This document shows, piece by piece, positions 1 to 6,632 of a stretch of DNA of 30,489 bases. Each line of letters starts with the position of its first letter. Within the stretch, counting starts at the first letter, position 1. Source of the DNA: Scatosoma sp045588185 (GTDB taxonomy: Bacteria; Bacillota; Clostridia; Christensenellales; Borkfalkiaceae); NCBI GenBank assembly GCA_045588185.1, contig JAZNDR010000037.1, positions 1 to 30,489 on the forward strand, written 5' to 3'. Under the pieces are notes generated by a model. It did not search any database. It saw only the letters and a program-made list of their open reading frames with translations, and was not told where the DNA came from. A program made the translations under genes and the position numbers.

Positions 1-62
1 AAAGAAAGATAAAAAGAAAAAGTAAATCACGGCTTGCTTGTATGCGGTAGGCGAGTTAGCGT

Positions 63-132
63 GGCACTGGGGTGCCGTGCCGGTATTCACGCACTTTAGT
101 GCGCAAAATAAAGCCCCCACTTCTAGTGGGGG
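63..132. other. Cluster of three short perfect hairpins in gene-free DNA
   Basis: Three inverted repeats follow one another. GGCAC (63-67) pairs with GTGCC (72-76), CGCAC (90-94) pairs with GTGCG (99-103), and CCCCCAC (114-120) pairs with GTGGGGG (126-132). None is followed by a T-tract, so they are not standard terminators. No transposase or other gene lies next to them inside the window. They could be the structured end of an element lying left of the window (for example IS200/IS605-like) or an RNA 3' region. The pairing is seen directly; the function is unknown. Confidence 0.5.
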
Positions 133-187
133 ATATTTACTGGTACAGTATTGACGAAAAATGCTTAAAGGGGGAAACCGAAAAAAG

Positions 188-236
188 AAAACGGCGGAAT
201 TGCGCAAGCGGGTCAGCGCGAAAACCGCCGTTTTTT
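188..236 (+). terminator. Intrinsic terminator, possibly bidirectional
   Basis: AAAACGGCGG (188-197) pairs perfectly with CCGCCGTTTT (225-234), and the T-run extends to 236. The 27-nt loop holds a smaller GCGC/GCGC pairing. An A-rich run just upstream (181-191) becomes a T-tract on the other strand, so the structure could stop transcription both ways. It would end a plus-strand transcript coming from left of the window. The stem and T-run are visible; use as a terminator is inferred. Confidence 0.7.
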
Positions 237-261
237 CGGACTTTAAGTCAGTCAAGTGAGT

Positions 262-327
262 AAAACAAAAGCGACGACACCAAAACCTAAGCGCCGCAGG
301 CGCGCGAACGCAAAAGTCAAGGTGTCG
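262..327 (-). terminator. Possible terminator for the minus-strand ATPase gene
   Basis: On the minus strand CGACACC (327-321) pairs with GGTGTCG (281-275), and is followed by TCGC and then a T-rich run (TTTTGTTTT, 270-262). The long loop holds a second hairpin, GCGCC (291-295) with GGCGC (299-303). It lies 60 nt past the stop of the minus-strand ATPase gene. The large loop makes this a weak terminator candidate. Confidence 0.35.
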
Positions 328-387
328 GCGTATACTCCCGAATAAAAAAAGTTGTTGCGCTTAGCTTATAATAATTCAAAGGTCTAA

Positions 388-1338
388 TTAGATAAAATTG
401 ATAGGAATTACACGGTCGTTGTCTTTGAGAGTAAGTAGATTTTCGTACAAACAAACCACGCCTCCTTCACCTCGCTTGACATTGGGTATTTTATCGAGAA
501 TATTAAAGGCATCAATGTCGCTTCTTTTTGGATCGGCGTGCTTTTTGATTTCAATAGGATAGAACGTACCACTCTCTTCTATAAGAAGGTCGATTTCATT
601 CATTTCCTTATCACGATAGAAATAGATAGGCGGTTCAAGAATACCTTTATTATAATAACTTTTGATGATTTCTGATATAACGAAGGTTTCAAAAAATGCG
701 CCAGCCATTGCGCCGTTCTTCAACACCTCAGGCGTGTTCCATTTCGTAAGATAAGCAGCAAGACCCGTATCCAAGAAATACAATTTAGGCGTTTTTATTG
801 CACGCTTGGTAATATTGTTGGAATATGGTTGCAGTAAATATATTACGTTGGACGCAACGAGAATCGAGAGCCATCTTTCTGCGGTAGGTGCGCTAATACC
901 AACGTCTCGTGCGAGGGAGGCAAGGTTGAGCAGGTTTCCTGTCATTGCTGCGGTTGCGGTCATAAACTTGGTGAACTTAACGGTGTCTCCGATTTCGGAT
1001 AAATCCCGCACATCGCGTTCAATATACGTACGAACGTAAGCGGCGTAAAATATTTGCCAATCGAAGTCAGGGTTTTCATAAAGTTCGGGCATGCTACCAC
1101 GGTGGATCAGTTTCCAAACTTCGTCGTAGGGAATGGGGGTAAGGTGTTGTTTTCTTGCGGAAAGATATTCTTCCGTGGGGATAAACGGCGTATCAAAATT
1201 AACGTTATAAATTTCGCGCAAGGAATAACCAAGCAAAGTAATAGTTTTGCCAACTTGGCGTGGTCCAGCTACAAGCACGGCTCCAAACATTTTAGCGAGT
1301 GTAGAAACGGTTTTTTCAGCATGTCTTTTACGATACAC
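388..1338 (-). CDS. AAA_14 / DUF4143 family ATPase with an internal in-frame deletion
   Basis: Members of this family are cytoplasmic P-loop ATPases of about 400-450 residues with an N-terminal AAA_14 core and a C-terminal DUF4143 nuclease-like domain; their role is poorly known. The start chosen is GTG at 1338: it has AAAGGAG 8 nt upstream and begins with the usual YRKRHAEKTV; the upstream ATGs lie in a palindrome and lack a ribosome site. The Walker A motif GPRQVGKT is intact (residues 25-32), but the protein then jumps at once to LGYSLREIYN, which normally lies after Walker B and the sensor region. About 80-110 residues are missing, leaving 316 aa. The C-terminal half looks complete, with SLARDVGISAPTAERWL, YFLDTGLAAYL, and EIDLLIEE followed by YPIEIKK. 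Without Walker B it should not hydrolyse ATP, so it is likely a decaying gene. It is not part of the sugar locus. Confidence 0.8.
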   Translation of the reverse strand: MYRKRHAEKTVSTLAKMFGAVLVAGPRQVGKTITLLGYSLREIYNVNFDTPFIPTEEYLSARKQHLTPIPYDEVWKLIHRGSMPELYENPDFDWQIFYAAYVRTYIERDVRDLSEIGDTVKFTKFMTATAAMTGNLLNLASLARDVGISAPTAERWLSILVASNVIYLLQPYSNNITKRAIKTPKLYFLDTGLAAYLTKWNTPEVLKNGAMAGAFFETFVISEIIKSYYNKGILEPPIYFYRDKEMNEIDLLIEESGTFYPIEIKKHADPKRSDIDAFNILDKIPNVKRGEGGVVCLYENLLTLKDNDRVIPINFI

Positions 1339-1353
1339 AACAAGCACTCCTTT

Positions 1354-1404
1354 GGCTGATATAATATCCAATATTATATCAGCCATAAAAGACAAAAAAG
1401 TCAA
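1354..1404 (-). promoter_or_regulatory. Promoter region overlapped by a 31-bp palindrome
   Basis: GGCTGATATAATAT (1354-1367) and ATATTATATCAGCC (1371-1384) are perfect 14-bp inverted arms around CCA. On the minus strand the palindrome holds TATAAT (1378-1373), and TTGACT (1404-1399) lies upstream with a long 20-nt spacer. It sits 16 nt upstream of the GTG start of the minus-strand ATPase. The symmetry is seen directly. A role as operator, or as a hairpin in the 5' leader, is inferred. Confidence 0.55.
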
Positions 1405-1441
1405 GTGATTTTATAAAAAAATATATTTTGAGGGAGAAATA

Positions 1442-1649
1442 TTGGCGAATTATAAAAAATTTACGGACGAGCAGATAAGATGTCGCTGAAACGAATATTG
1501 CGATATGCTGCAAAAAAGATGCAAAGGAAACATTATGGTGTAACAATGGCGCGTGTGATGAAACAGATGGTACGGATTATTTTCTGTATATTAAAAAGTG
1601 GAAATGCTTACGTAGAGTCGACTATTTAACAAGTGAGAAGTATATTTAA
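1442..1649 (+). pseudogene. Decayed, frameshifted small reading frame
   Basis: This is the main content of the gene-free stretch 1405-1795. A GAGGGAG ribosome-like site precedes a TTG at 1442 that encodes LANYKKFTDEQI and then stops at 1487-1489. A second frame without a start codon (1479-1646, 56 codons, stop 1647-1649) reads like coding sequence and has four cysteines. Joining the two needs one frameshift near 1473-1487 and gives a protein of about 70 residues. The opening resembles starts of mobile-element replication or relaxase-like proteins, but only by general impression. No function is assigned. Chance open frames are possible. Confidence 0.3.
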
Positions 1650-1668
1650 CGAGATATTCTCGTTTTTT
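1648..1668 (+). terminator. Intrinsic terminator
   Basis: AACGAGA (1648-1654) pairs perfectly with TCTCGTT (1658-1664) around a TAT loop, and the T-run continues to 1668. It overlaps the stop codon of the decayed frame ending at 1649, which supports a former plus-strand gene there. On the minus strand, downstream of the araC-type gene, the tract after the stem is only TTAAATAT, so it would work poorly in that direction. Confidence 0.65.
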
Positions 1669-1795
1669 CAGCATACCTTTTTGAGGTCGCAAAATGTGAA
1701 AATTGCACAAAAATAATTGGGTGTTTTTATTGACAACTGTTATAGTTAGCTCCCAAATAAATTAAAGTCGGCTTATGTTATAGAAATGGAAATTC

Positions 1796-2662
1796 TCAAT
1801 TCCCTTTGGCTTGTTTGCGGTATTGCGAAGGGGAAGCCTTATAATATTTTTTAAACGCCTTGCTTAAAGAGAAAGCGGTGGAAAAATTTGTTTTTTCTGC
1901 AATCTCTTCTAAAGTAAGGTTGTTATCCATAATCAATTTTTCAGCAATTGCCAAGCGTTGCATATTGTAAAAATCTATCAATCTCAACGAGGTGACTTCT
2001 TTGAAGGTCGTTGATAGGTAATTATAAGAAAAATTAAAAACCTCGGATAATTCGGTTAGAGAATGAATGGCGTCAATATTAGAATTGATATAGTCCATTA
2101 TTTGATAGCAAAGCAAATTTTTGTCGTTGATGATTGTTGCGTCAGCCGAGTGCGCTTTTTTCAAAATGCGCAAAGAATACACGGCTATTTGCCAAATCAT
2201 CCCGTTTAACAGGGTAGATGAAAATTCCTTATTAAAGTCTTGCATTTCGTTGATCGCCAACGGGAAGAGAGTGGAAATTCTGTTGGAACGGAATAAACGG
2301 CTATCTTCAACAATCAGCGTTGATGATAATAAATGCAGTTCCTTTTTAAGATTTTCATTTAAGGGGAAAAAAGAACAAAAGTCGTATTGTAAAGGATTAT
2401 TTTTGCTGGATACAACAGCGTGAATATCGTGCAAACAGGATAAATAGATATCCCCAGCTTTTACGGGAATAGGTTTATTATTAGTATAAATAGTACCCTC
2501 GCCGCCTGTGACAATAGTAAGCTCGTACCACTTTGTGTGATAATGGTTTGGATAAGCCGTTGTTTCGTTACAAAAGATGCGCCCGATTTGATATATATAA
2601 AAATCGGTCAACACAAGGGGCTTTTCAATAAAATTATAAGTAATTAAATATTGATTTTCCAT
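1796..2662 (-). CDS. AraC/XylS-family transcriptional regulator
   Basis: A 288-residue cytoplasmic DNA-binding regulator of ordinary length for the family. Residues about 15-110 form a cupin-like sensor domain (HYHTKWYELTIVTGGEGTIY, with PVKAGDIYLS), the usual sugar-binding half. Residues about 188-284 hold two helix-turn-helix motifs, seen in SLTELSEVFNFSYNYLSTTFKE and LTLEEIAEKTNFSTAFSLSKAFKK, ending in the signature YYKASPSQYR. It is divergent from the sugar locus and is the obvious candidate to control it: a pair of direct repeats lies against the locus promoter. The ATG at 2662 has no ribosome site and falls where transcription should begin, so the mRNA looks leaderless. The inducer is unknown, presumably a sugar from the imported glycan. 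Confidence 0.93.
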   Translation of the reverse strand: MENQYLITYNFIEKPLVLTDFYIYQIGRIFCNETTAYPNHYHTKWYELTIVTGGEGTIYTNNKPIPVKAGDIYLSCLHDIHAVVSSKNNPLQYDFCSFFPLNENLKKELHLLSSTLIVEDSRLFRSNRISTLFPLAINEMQDFNKEFSSTLLNGMIWQIAVYSLRILKKAHSADATIINDKNLLCYQIMDYINSNIDAIHSLTELSEVFNFSYNYLSTTFKEVTSLRLIDFYNMQRLAIAEKLIMDNNLTLEEIAEKTNFSTAFSLSKAFKKYYKASPSQYRKQAKGN

Positions 2663-2668
2663 AGTTGA

Positions 2669-2697
2669 ATTTTAGCATAAATAAAATAGAAAGTCAA
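2669..2697 (-). promoter_or_regulatory. Promoter of the AraC-type regulator
   Basis: On the minus strand TTGACT (2697-2692) and TAAAAT (2674-2669) are separated by exactly 17 nt, with an extended -10 TG (TGCTAAAAT). The expected start, about 7 nt past the -10, coincides with the A of the ATG at 2662. The match to consensus is strong. Confidence 0.8.
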
Positions 2698-2755
2698 TAA
2701 AAAAGCATATATAATTTTGGTAAAAATTGAGAATGGGTATATACCTTGCGGAAAA

Positions 2756-2786
2756 ATGGATATGTTTTCTATTATCTATGGATATG
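2756..2786 (+). promoter_or_regulatory. Tandem direct repeats, likely AraC-type operator
   Basis: ATGGATATG occurs at 2756-2764 and again at 2778-2786, a start-to-start spacing of 22 bp or about two helical turns. The second copy overlaps the -35 hexamer (2785-2790) of the forward promoter. Two direct half-sites of this spacing, next to or over a -35, are the classic binding layout of AraC/XylS activators. That the divergent regulator binds here is inference. Confidence 0.65.
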
Positions 2787-2813
2787 GACATTCAGTGTGT
2801 TTTATGATAAAAT
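2785..2813 (+). promoter_or_regulatory. Promoter of the catabolic operon
   Basis: TGGACA (2785-2790) and TAAAAT (2808-2813) are separated by 17 nt. The predicted start near 2820 gives a leader of about 25 nt before the ATG at 2845. The -35 departs from TTGACA at one base, which suits an activator-dependent promoter. It is the only convincing forward promoter seen in the block. Confidence 0.7.
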
Positions 2814-2820
2814 AAACACA
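2796..2820. promoter_or_regulatory. Inverted repeat spanning the -10
   Basis: TGTGTTT (2796-2802) and AAACACA (2814-2820) are perfect 7-bp inverted arms with an 11-nt spacer that contains the forward -10. A protein bound here would block the promoter, so a second, repressing input is possible. The AT-rich surroundings make chance symmetry a real alternative. Confidence 0.4.
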
Positions 2821-2844
2821 TAAAATATGCACAATGGAGGCAGT

Positions 2845-3900
2845 ATGAAAACAATAGCAGTTATAGGTTGTGGAAGAATTTCTGAAATGGCACATTTTCC
2901 CACGCTCTCGGAAATGGAAAACGTGAGAATTAAGTACGCTTGCGATTTAATTATCGAAAAGGCACAGGAAAAGCAAAAAGCCTTTCCTAAAATCGAGAAC
3001 GTAATCGACGATTATAATATCGCCCTTGCCGATCCCGAGGTGGACGCGGTATACGTCTTGACACCCAACTATGCGCATTATACCATCACAATGGATGCGC
3101 TCAAAGCAGGGAAGCACGTATTTTGTGAAAAACCCATTACGGTCAATTATGCGCTGTCCTGCGAAATGGCAAAGGAAGCGGAAAAGCAAGGCAAAATATT
3201 GAATATCGGTGTTTGCAACCGTTATCATAAATCGGTAGAAATGCTGGCGGATATGGTCAAAGAAGGTAGATTCGGGAACATTTATCACGTCTATTGTTCT
3301 TTTAGAGATTTCCGTAATATTCCCGGGCTTGGCGGTGCGTTTACAACGAAAGCGAAATCGGGCGGCGGCGTACTGATTGACTGGGGTGTGCATTTCCTCG
3401 ACTTAATTTTGTATATTCTCGGCGGAGCAAAATTGCAAACGGTTACTTGCGACACCTATTGTGAAATGGCAAAGGACATGAAGTCGTATAAGTATAGAGG
3501 CATGTGGGCGGAAGAAACGTCGGATATTGAAAAAGGAGTAAATAACGTAGACGATTTCATTACTGGTCATATCCGTACGGATAAAGCAAGCATTTCCTTT
3601 AACGGTGCGTGGGCACAGAACATTGACAAGAACGAAATGTTCATTGATTTCCTTGGCGACAAGGCGGGAGCAAGATTAGACTACGGTAAAAAATTCGAAT
3701 TGTATGACGGTTCGAGCTTGGAAACGATTGCGCCTGAATATGATATTCCGAATATGTACTTGGAAGAAAATAAGGCGTTTATCGAGTCGATTGAAACGGG
3801 TGTCAAAAATAAAAATCATATCGACAACGTATTGGAAAGCGCGAAATTGTTGGATACGTTGTATCAATCGGCTGAACAGAAAAAGGAAATCAAATTATGA
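2845..3900 (+). CDS. Gfo/Idh/MocA-family NAD(P)-dependent oxidoreductase (first copy)
   Basis: A 351-residue cytoplasmic sugar or polyol dehydrogenase, normal size for the family. The N-terminal Rossmann fold has the dinucleotide motif VIGCGRIS (residues 6-13), and the family EKP motif is at 95-97. The C-terminal alpha/beta domain carries the typical D-x3-H pair (D179, H183 in DWGVHFLD). ATG 2845 is preferred to the ATG 18 nt upstream because GGAGG lies just before it at 2836-2840. It is the first gene of the operon, and its stop overlaps the next start as ATGA. Family members oxidise ring hydroxyls of sugars, inositols or glycosides; the substrate cannot be told. The gene at 4744 encodes a second full-length member. 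Confidence 0.92.
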   Translation: MKTIAVIGCGRISEMAHFPTLSEMENVRIKYACDLIIEKAQEKQKAFPKIENVIDDYNIALADPEVDAVYVLTPNYAHYTITMDALKAGKHVFCEKPITVNYALSCEMAKEAEKQGKILNIGVCNRYHKSVEMLADMVKEGRFGNIYHVYCSFRDFRNIPGLGGAFTTKAKSGGGVLIDWGVHFLDLILYILGGAKLQTVTCDTYCEMAKDMKSYKYRGMWAEETSDIEKGVNNVDDFITGHIRTDKASISFNGAWAQNIDKNEMFIDFLGDKAGARLDYGKKFELYDGSSLETIAPEYDIPNMYLEENKAFIESIETGVKNKNHIDNVLESAKLLDTLYQSAEQKKEIKL

Positions 3901-4739
3901 AAAAAATCGGGTTTGTAGATTATTATATCAGTGAGTGGCATGCGGAGAATTATCCTGCTTGGATAAAGGAAACCTGTAAAAAAATGGGGTTGGAATACGA
4001 GGTGTCTTATGCTTGGGCATTGAAAGACCTTTCCGAATACGACGGAAAAACTACGAAAGAGTGGTGTGAGGCATTCGGGGTGGAACAGTGCGCGACGGCA
4101 CAAGAGCTTTGCGAAAAGAGCGACTATATCGTTATTTTAGCACCTTCTAATCCTGAAAAGCATTTAGAATTAGTAAAGGCGACTTTTCCCTATGCGAAAG
4201 GCAAGCGTTTCTACATAGACAAGACCTTTGCGCCTGATTTGGCGACGGCAAAGGAAATATATGCTTTGGCGGAAGAATGCGGGATTAACTTTTTCTCGAC
4301 GTCCGCGCTCCGTTATGCGGACGAAATTCAGGAACTTGAAAGTTGCGACGGCGTGGTAACCTATGGTGGCGGCGGTAATTTTGAAGAATATATTATCCAC
4401 CAAGCCGAAATGATCGTGAAGACGATGGGTAGTAATCTTGCGCGCGTGAACACGACGAACACAGAAACGGGGAACGATTGTCTTATCGCGTTTCGGGACG
4501 GCAGAGTGGCGGAAATGCATTACGCACCGAGTTTTGCTTTCCGTATTATTGTGTCGCAAAAGGAAAAGCGTGAAATACAAATCACGTCCGACTTTTTCAA
4601 AAATCTGATGAAAAAAATGATATTGTTTTTTGAAACGGGAGAAACGGATTTTGGCGCAGAGCAAACACTCGCGGTAATGGCGTTACGCGAGGCGGTCATC
4701 AAATCAAAAAATAATAACGGAAGCTGGATTGAATTTTAA
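3897..4739 (+). CDS. Atypical Gfo/Idh/MocA-like oxidoreductase
   Basis: A 280-residue protein whose start overlaps the previous stop by 4 nt (ATGA). It resembles a shortened Gfo/Idh/MocA protein: a beta strand opens it (KKIGFVDYY), and FYIDKTFAPDLATAKEIYAL occupies the place of the EKP loop, with DKT at residues 108-110. STSALRYADEI and the glycine-rich VVTYGGGGNFEEY follow. The canonical GxGxxG cofactor motif is absent, and so is the D-x3-H catalytic pair. It may bind cofactor differently, act as a partner of its two neighbours, or serve in a non-redox role. The family call is moderate; the function is unknown. Confidence 0.75.
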   Translation: MKKIGFVDYYISEWHAENYPAWIKETCKKMGLEYEVSYAWALKDLSEYDGKTTKEWCEAFGVEQCATAQELCEKSDYIVILAPSNPEKHLELVKATFPYAKGKRFYIDKTFAPDLATAKEIYALAEECGINFFSTSALRYADEIQELESCDGVVTYGGGGNFEEYIIHQAEMIVKTMGSNLARVNTTNTETGNDCLIAFRDGRVAEMHYAPSFAFRIIVSQKEKREIQITSDFFKNLMKKMILFFETGETDFGAEQTLAVMALREAVIKSKNNNGSWIEF

Positions 4740-4743
4740 TATT

Positions 4744-5766
4744 ATGAACGATAAGCAGTTAAAAGTAGCGGTAATAGGTTGCGGAAGAATCTCCGTGATG
4801 CATTTCGACGGGATCTTCGCATTTGGCGAACGCGTCAGGCTTGTGGCGTGCTGTGATAACAAGCCTGAGCAGGCGGATTATTACGCCGAAAAATTTGGAG
4901 TCAAAGCTTATTATGATTATAAGGCTTTGCTGGATAACGAGTCGTTAGACGCCGTGCATATTTGTTTACCGCATTATTTACATACGGCGGTGGCGGAATA
5001 CGCGTTTAAGCGCGGTGTGCACGTATTGAGCGAAAAGCCGATGGACGTCAATTACGAAAAGGCGGAGCACGCGGTACAGGTTGCAAAGGACAACGGTGTT
5101 TTGTACGGCGTTATTTTTCAGTGCCGATATAATAACGCGCCCATTTTAGTAAAGCGCGCGGTGGACAGCGGGAAGTTGGGTAAAATCATTTCCGTCCGTT
5201 CCACGCTTACGTGGTCCCGCTCGGACGAATATTACAGCGAAAGCGATTGGAAGGGCACTTGGGATAAAGAAGGCGGTGGCGTTATCATCGATCAAGCCAT
5301 TCACTCCATTGACTTAGTAAATTGGATTGTGAACAGCAAGCCTAAAAAAGTATCCTGTTCGATAGCGAACCGCGGACACAATATCGTGAAAGTTGAGGAT
5401 AGTGCGGAAGGATTGATTATTTACGAAAACGGCGTTGTTTACGGGTTTTACGCGATGAATAATTACGGTTGCGACGAGCCTATCGAAATCAAACTCTATT
5501 GCGAAAAGGGCAAGGCGGTATTCGGTTACGACGACGCATATATCACTTATAACGACGGAACGCAAGAGGAGGCGCACCAAGTAGACGTACAAACGGTTGA
5601 AGGGGGCAAAGATTATTGGGGATTCCAACACGCCAAGCAGATATCTGAATTCTATAAAGCCGTTTTGGGTGAAAAGGAGTTGGAGATTAGCGGGGAAGAG
5701 TGCTTGAAAACGCATAAGCTGATTTGCGAGCTGTACGAAAAGGGTAAGGAGAATTATTCCGTATGA
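4744..5766 (+). CDS. Gfo/Idh/MocA-family NAD(P)-dependent oxidoreductase (second copy)
   Basis: A 340-residue dehydrogenase with VIGCGRIS near the N-terminus (G12, G14), EKP at 97-99 and the D-x3-H pair D183/H187 in DQAIHSIDL, so cofactor and catalytic sites look intact. The ATG at 4744 is 5 nt after the previous stop. The TTG 15 nt upstream is in frame but lies within the preceding gene and would only lengthen the tail before the Rossmann strand. The ribosome site is weak, suggesting translational coupling. The stop overlaps the next start (ATGA). It is clearly paralogous to the gene at 2845 but far from identical, which suggests two successive or alternative oxidations. Confidence 0.9.
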   Translation: MNDKQLKVAVIGCGRISVMHFDGIFAFGERVRLVACCDNKPEQADYYAEKFGVKAYYDYKALLDNESLDAVHICLPHYLHTAVAEYAFKRGVHVLSEKPMDVNYEKAEHAVQVAKDNGVLYGVIFQCRYNNAPILVKRAVDSGKLGKIISVRSTLTWSRSDEYYSESDWKGTWDKEGGGVIIDQAIHSIDLVNWIVNSKPKKVSCSIANRGHNIVKVEDSAEGLIIYENGVVYGFYAMNNYGCDEPIEIKLYCEKGKAVFGYDDAYITYNDGTQEEAHQVDVQTVEGGKDYWGFQHAKQISEFYKAVLGEKELEISGEECLKTHKLICELYEKGKENYSV

Positions 5767-6605
5767 AGATAGGCGTTATTACCGATTGTTTTAAAACGAA
5801 TTTAGAAGAAAGTATAAAAACGGCGGGACGGTTAGGCTTATCCGGCGTTCAAATTTATGCCACAACAGGCGAATTTTCTCCTGTTACTTTAACGGAAGAA
5901 AAGAAAGCGCTTTATAAAAAGTTATTAAAAGAAAACGGGCTTACCGTATCCGCGCTTTGCGGAGATATGGGCGGGCACGGTTTTGAAATAGAAGCTGATA
6001 ATGCGGAGCGCATTGAAAAGACGAAAGCGATTATAGACCTTGCCGTGGAGTTTCAAGCAAAAGTGGTTACTACGCATATTGGCGTTATCCCTACGGACGA
6101 AACAAGCGAACGGTTTGGGGTAATGTTGAAAGCATTGACTGCTTGCGGAGAATACGCAAAAGAAAAAGGCGTGACGATGGCGATAGAAACGGGGCCTGAA
6201 ACCGCGCCGACTTTACTCAAATTTGTCAGCCAAATCAAGGGCGGCGTAGGAGTGAATTTAGACCCAGCGAACTTTGTAATGGTAACGGGGCAGAATCCCG
6301 TAGAAGCGGTATATATGCTGAAAGACTATATCGTGCATACGCACTTAAAAGACGGCAAAATGTTAAAAAAGACCGACCCCAAAATCATTTACGACCATTT
6401 TGCCGAAGGCGGTATAGAGGCACTTAACGTGGCGGATTTCTTTATTGAAACGCCCGTCGGAGAGGGGGACGTGGATTTTATCGGCTACGTACAAGCGTTA
6501 AAGGATATCGGGTTTGACGGATTTTTAACGATTGAAAGAGAAACGGGTGCAAATCCCGCCGAGGATATCGTTTTAGCAAAAGAATATATCGAAGAAATCT
6601 TATAA
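5763..6605 (+). CDS. Sugar phosphate isomerase/epimerase-like TIM barrel
   Basis: A 280-residue cytoplasmic protein of the xylose-isomerase-like TIM barrel (AP endonuclease 2) superfamily. The metal ligands expected for this fold are present in order: E142 (AIETGPE), D167 (NLDPANF), H192 or H194 (HTHLKD) and E258 (TIERETG). This matches the Glu-Asp-His-Glu set of 2-keto-inositol isomerase IolI, which has a similar length. Related barrels include inosose dehydratase IolE and the C-glycoside-cleaving DgpC type. Next to Gfo/Idh/MocA dehydrogenases it most likely isomerises, epimerises or cleaves a keto-sugar they produce. Its start overlaps the upstream stop. The specific reaction is not determined. 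Confidence 0.88.
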   Translation: MKIGVITDCFKTNLEESIKTAGRLGLSGVQIYATTGEFSPVTLTEEKKALYKKLLKENGLTVSALCGDMGGHGFEIEADNAERIEKTKAIIDLAVEFQAKVVTTHIGVIPTDETSERFGVMLKALTACGEYAKEKGVTMAIETGPETAPTLLKFVSQIKGGVGVNLDPANFVMVTGQNPVEAVYMLKDYIVHTHLKDGKMLKKTDPKIIYDHFAEGGIEALNVADFFIETPVGEGDVDFIGYVQALKDIGFDGFLTIERETGANPAEDIVLAKEYIEEIL

Positions 6606-6632
6606 GAGTTTAAAGCAAGACAAGAGGGAATT

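Noticed and set aside
72..263. A 63-codon plus-strand frame
   Set aside because: It runs through three hairpins and a terminator, lacks a ribosome site, and its composition is unlike a protein.
2827..2844. Upstream ATG as start of the first oxidoreductase
   Set aside because: GGAGG lies between this ATG and the one at 2845, so the later start is used; the extra residues do not fit the Rossmann strand.
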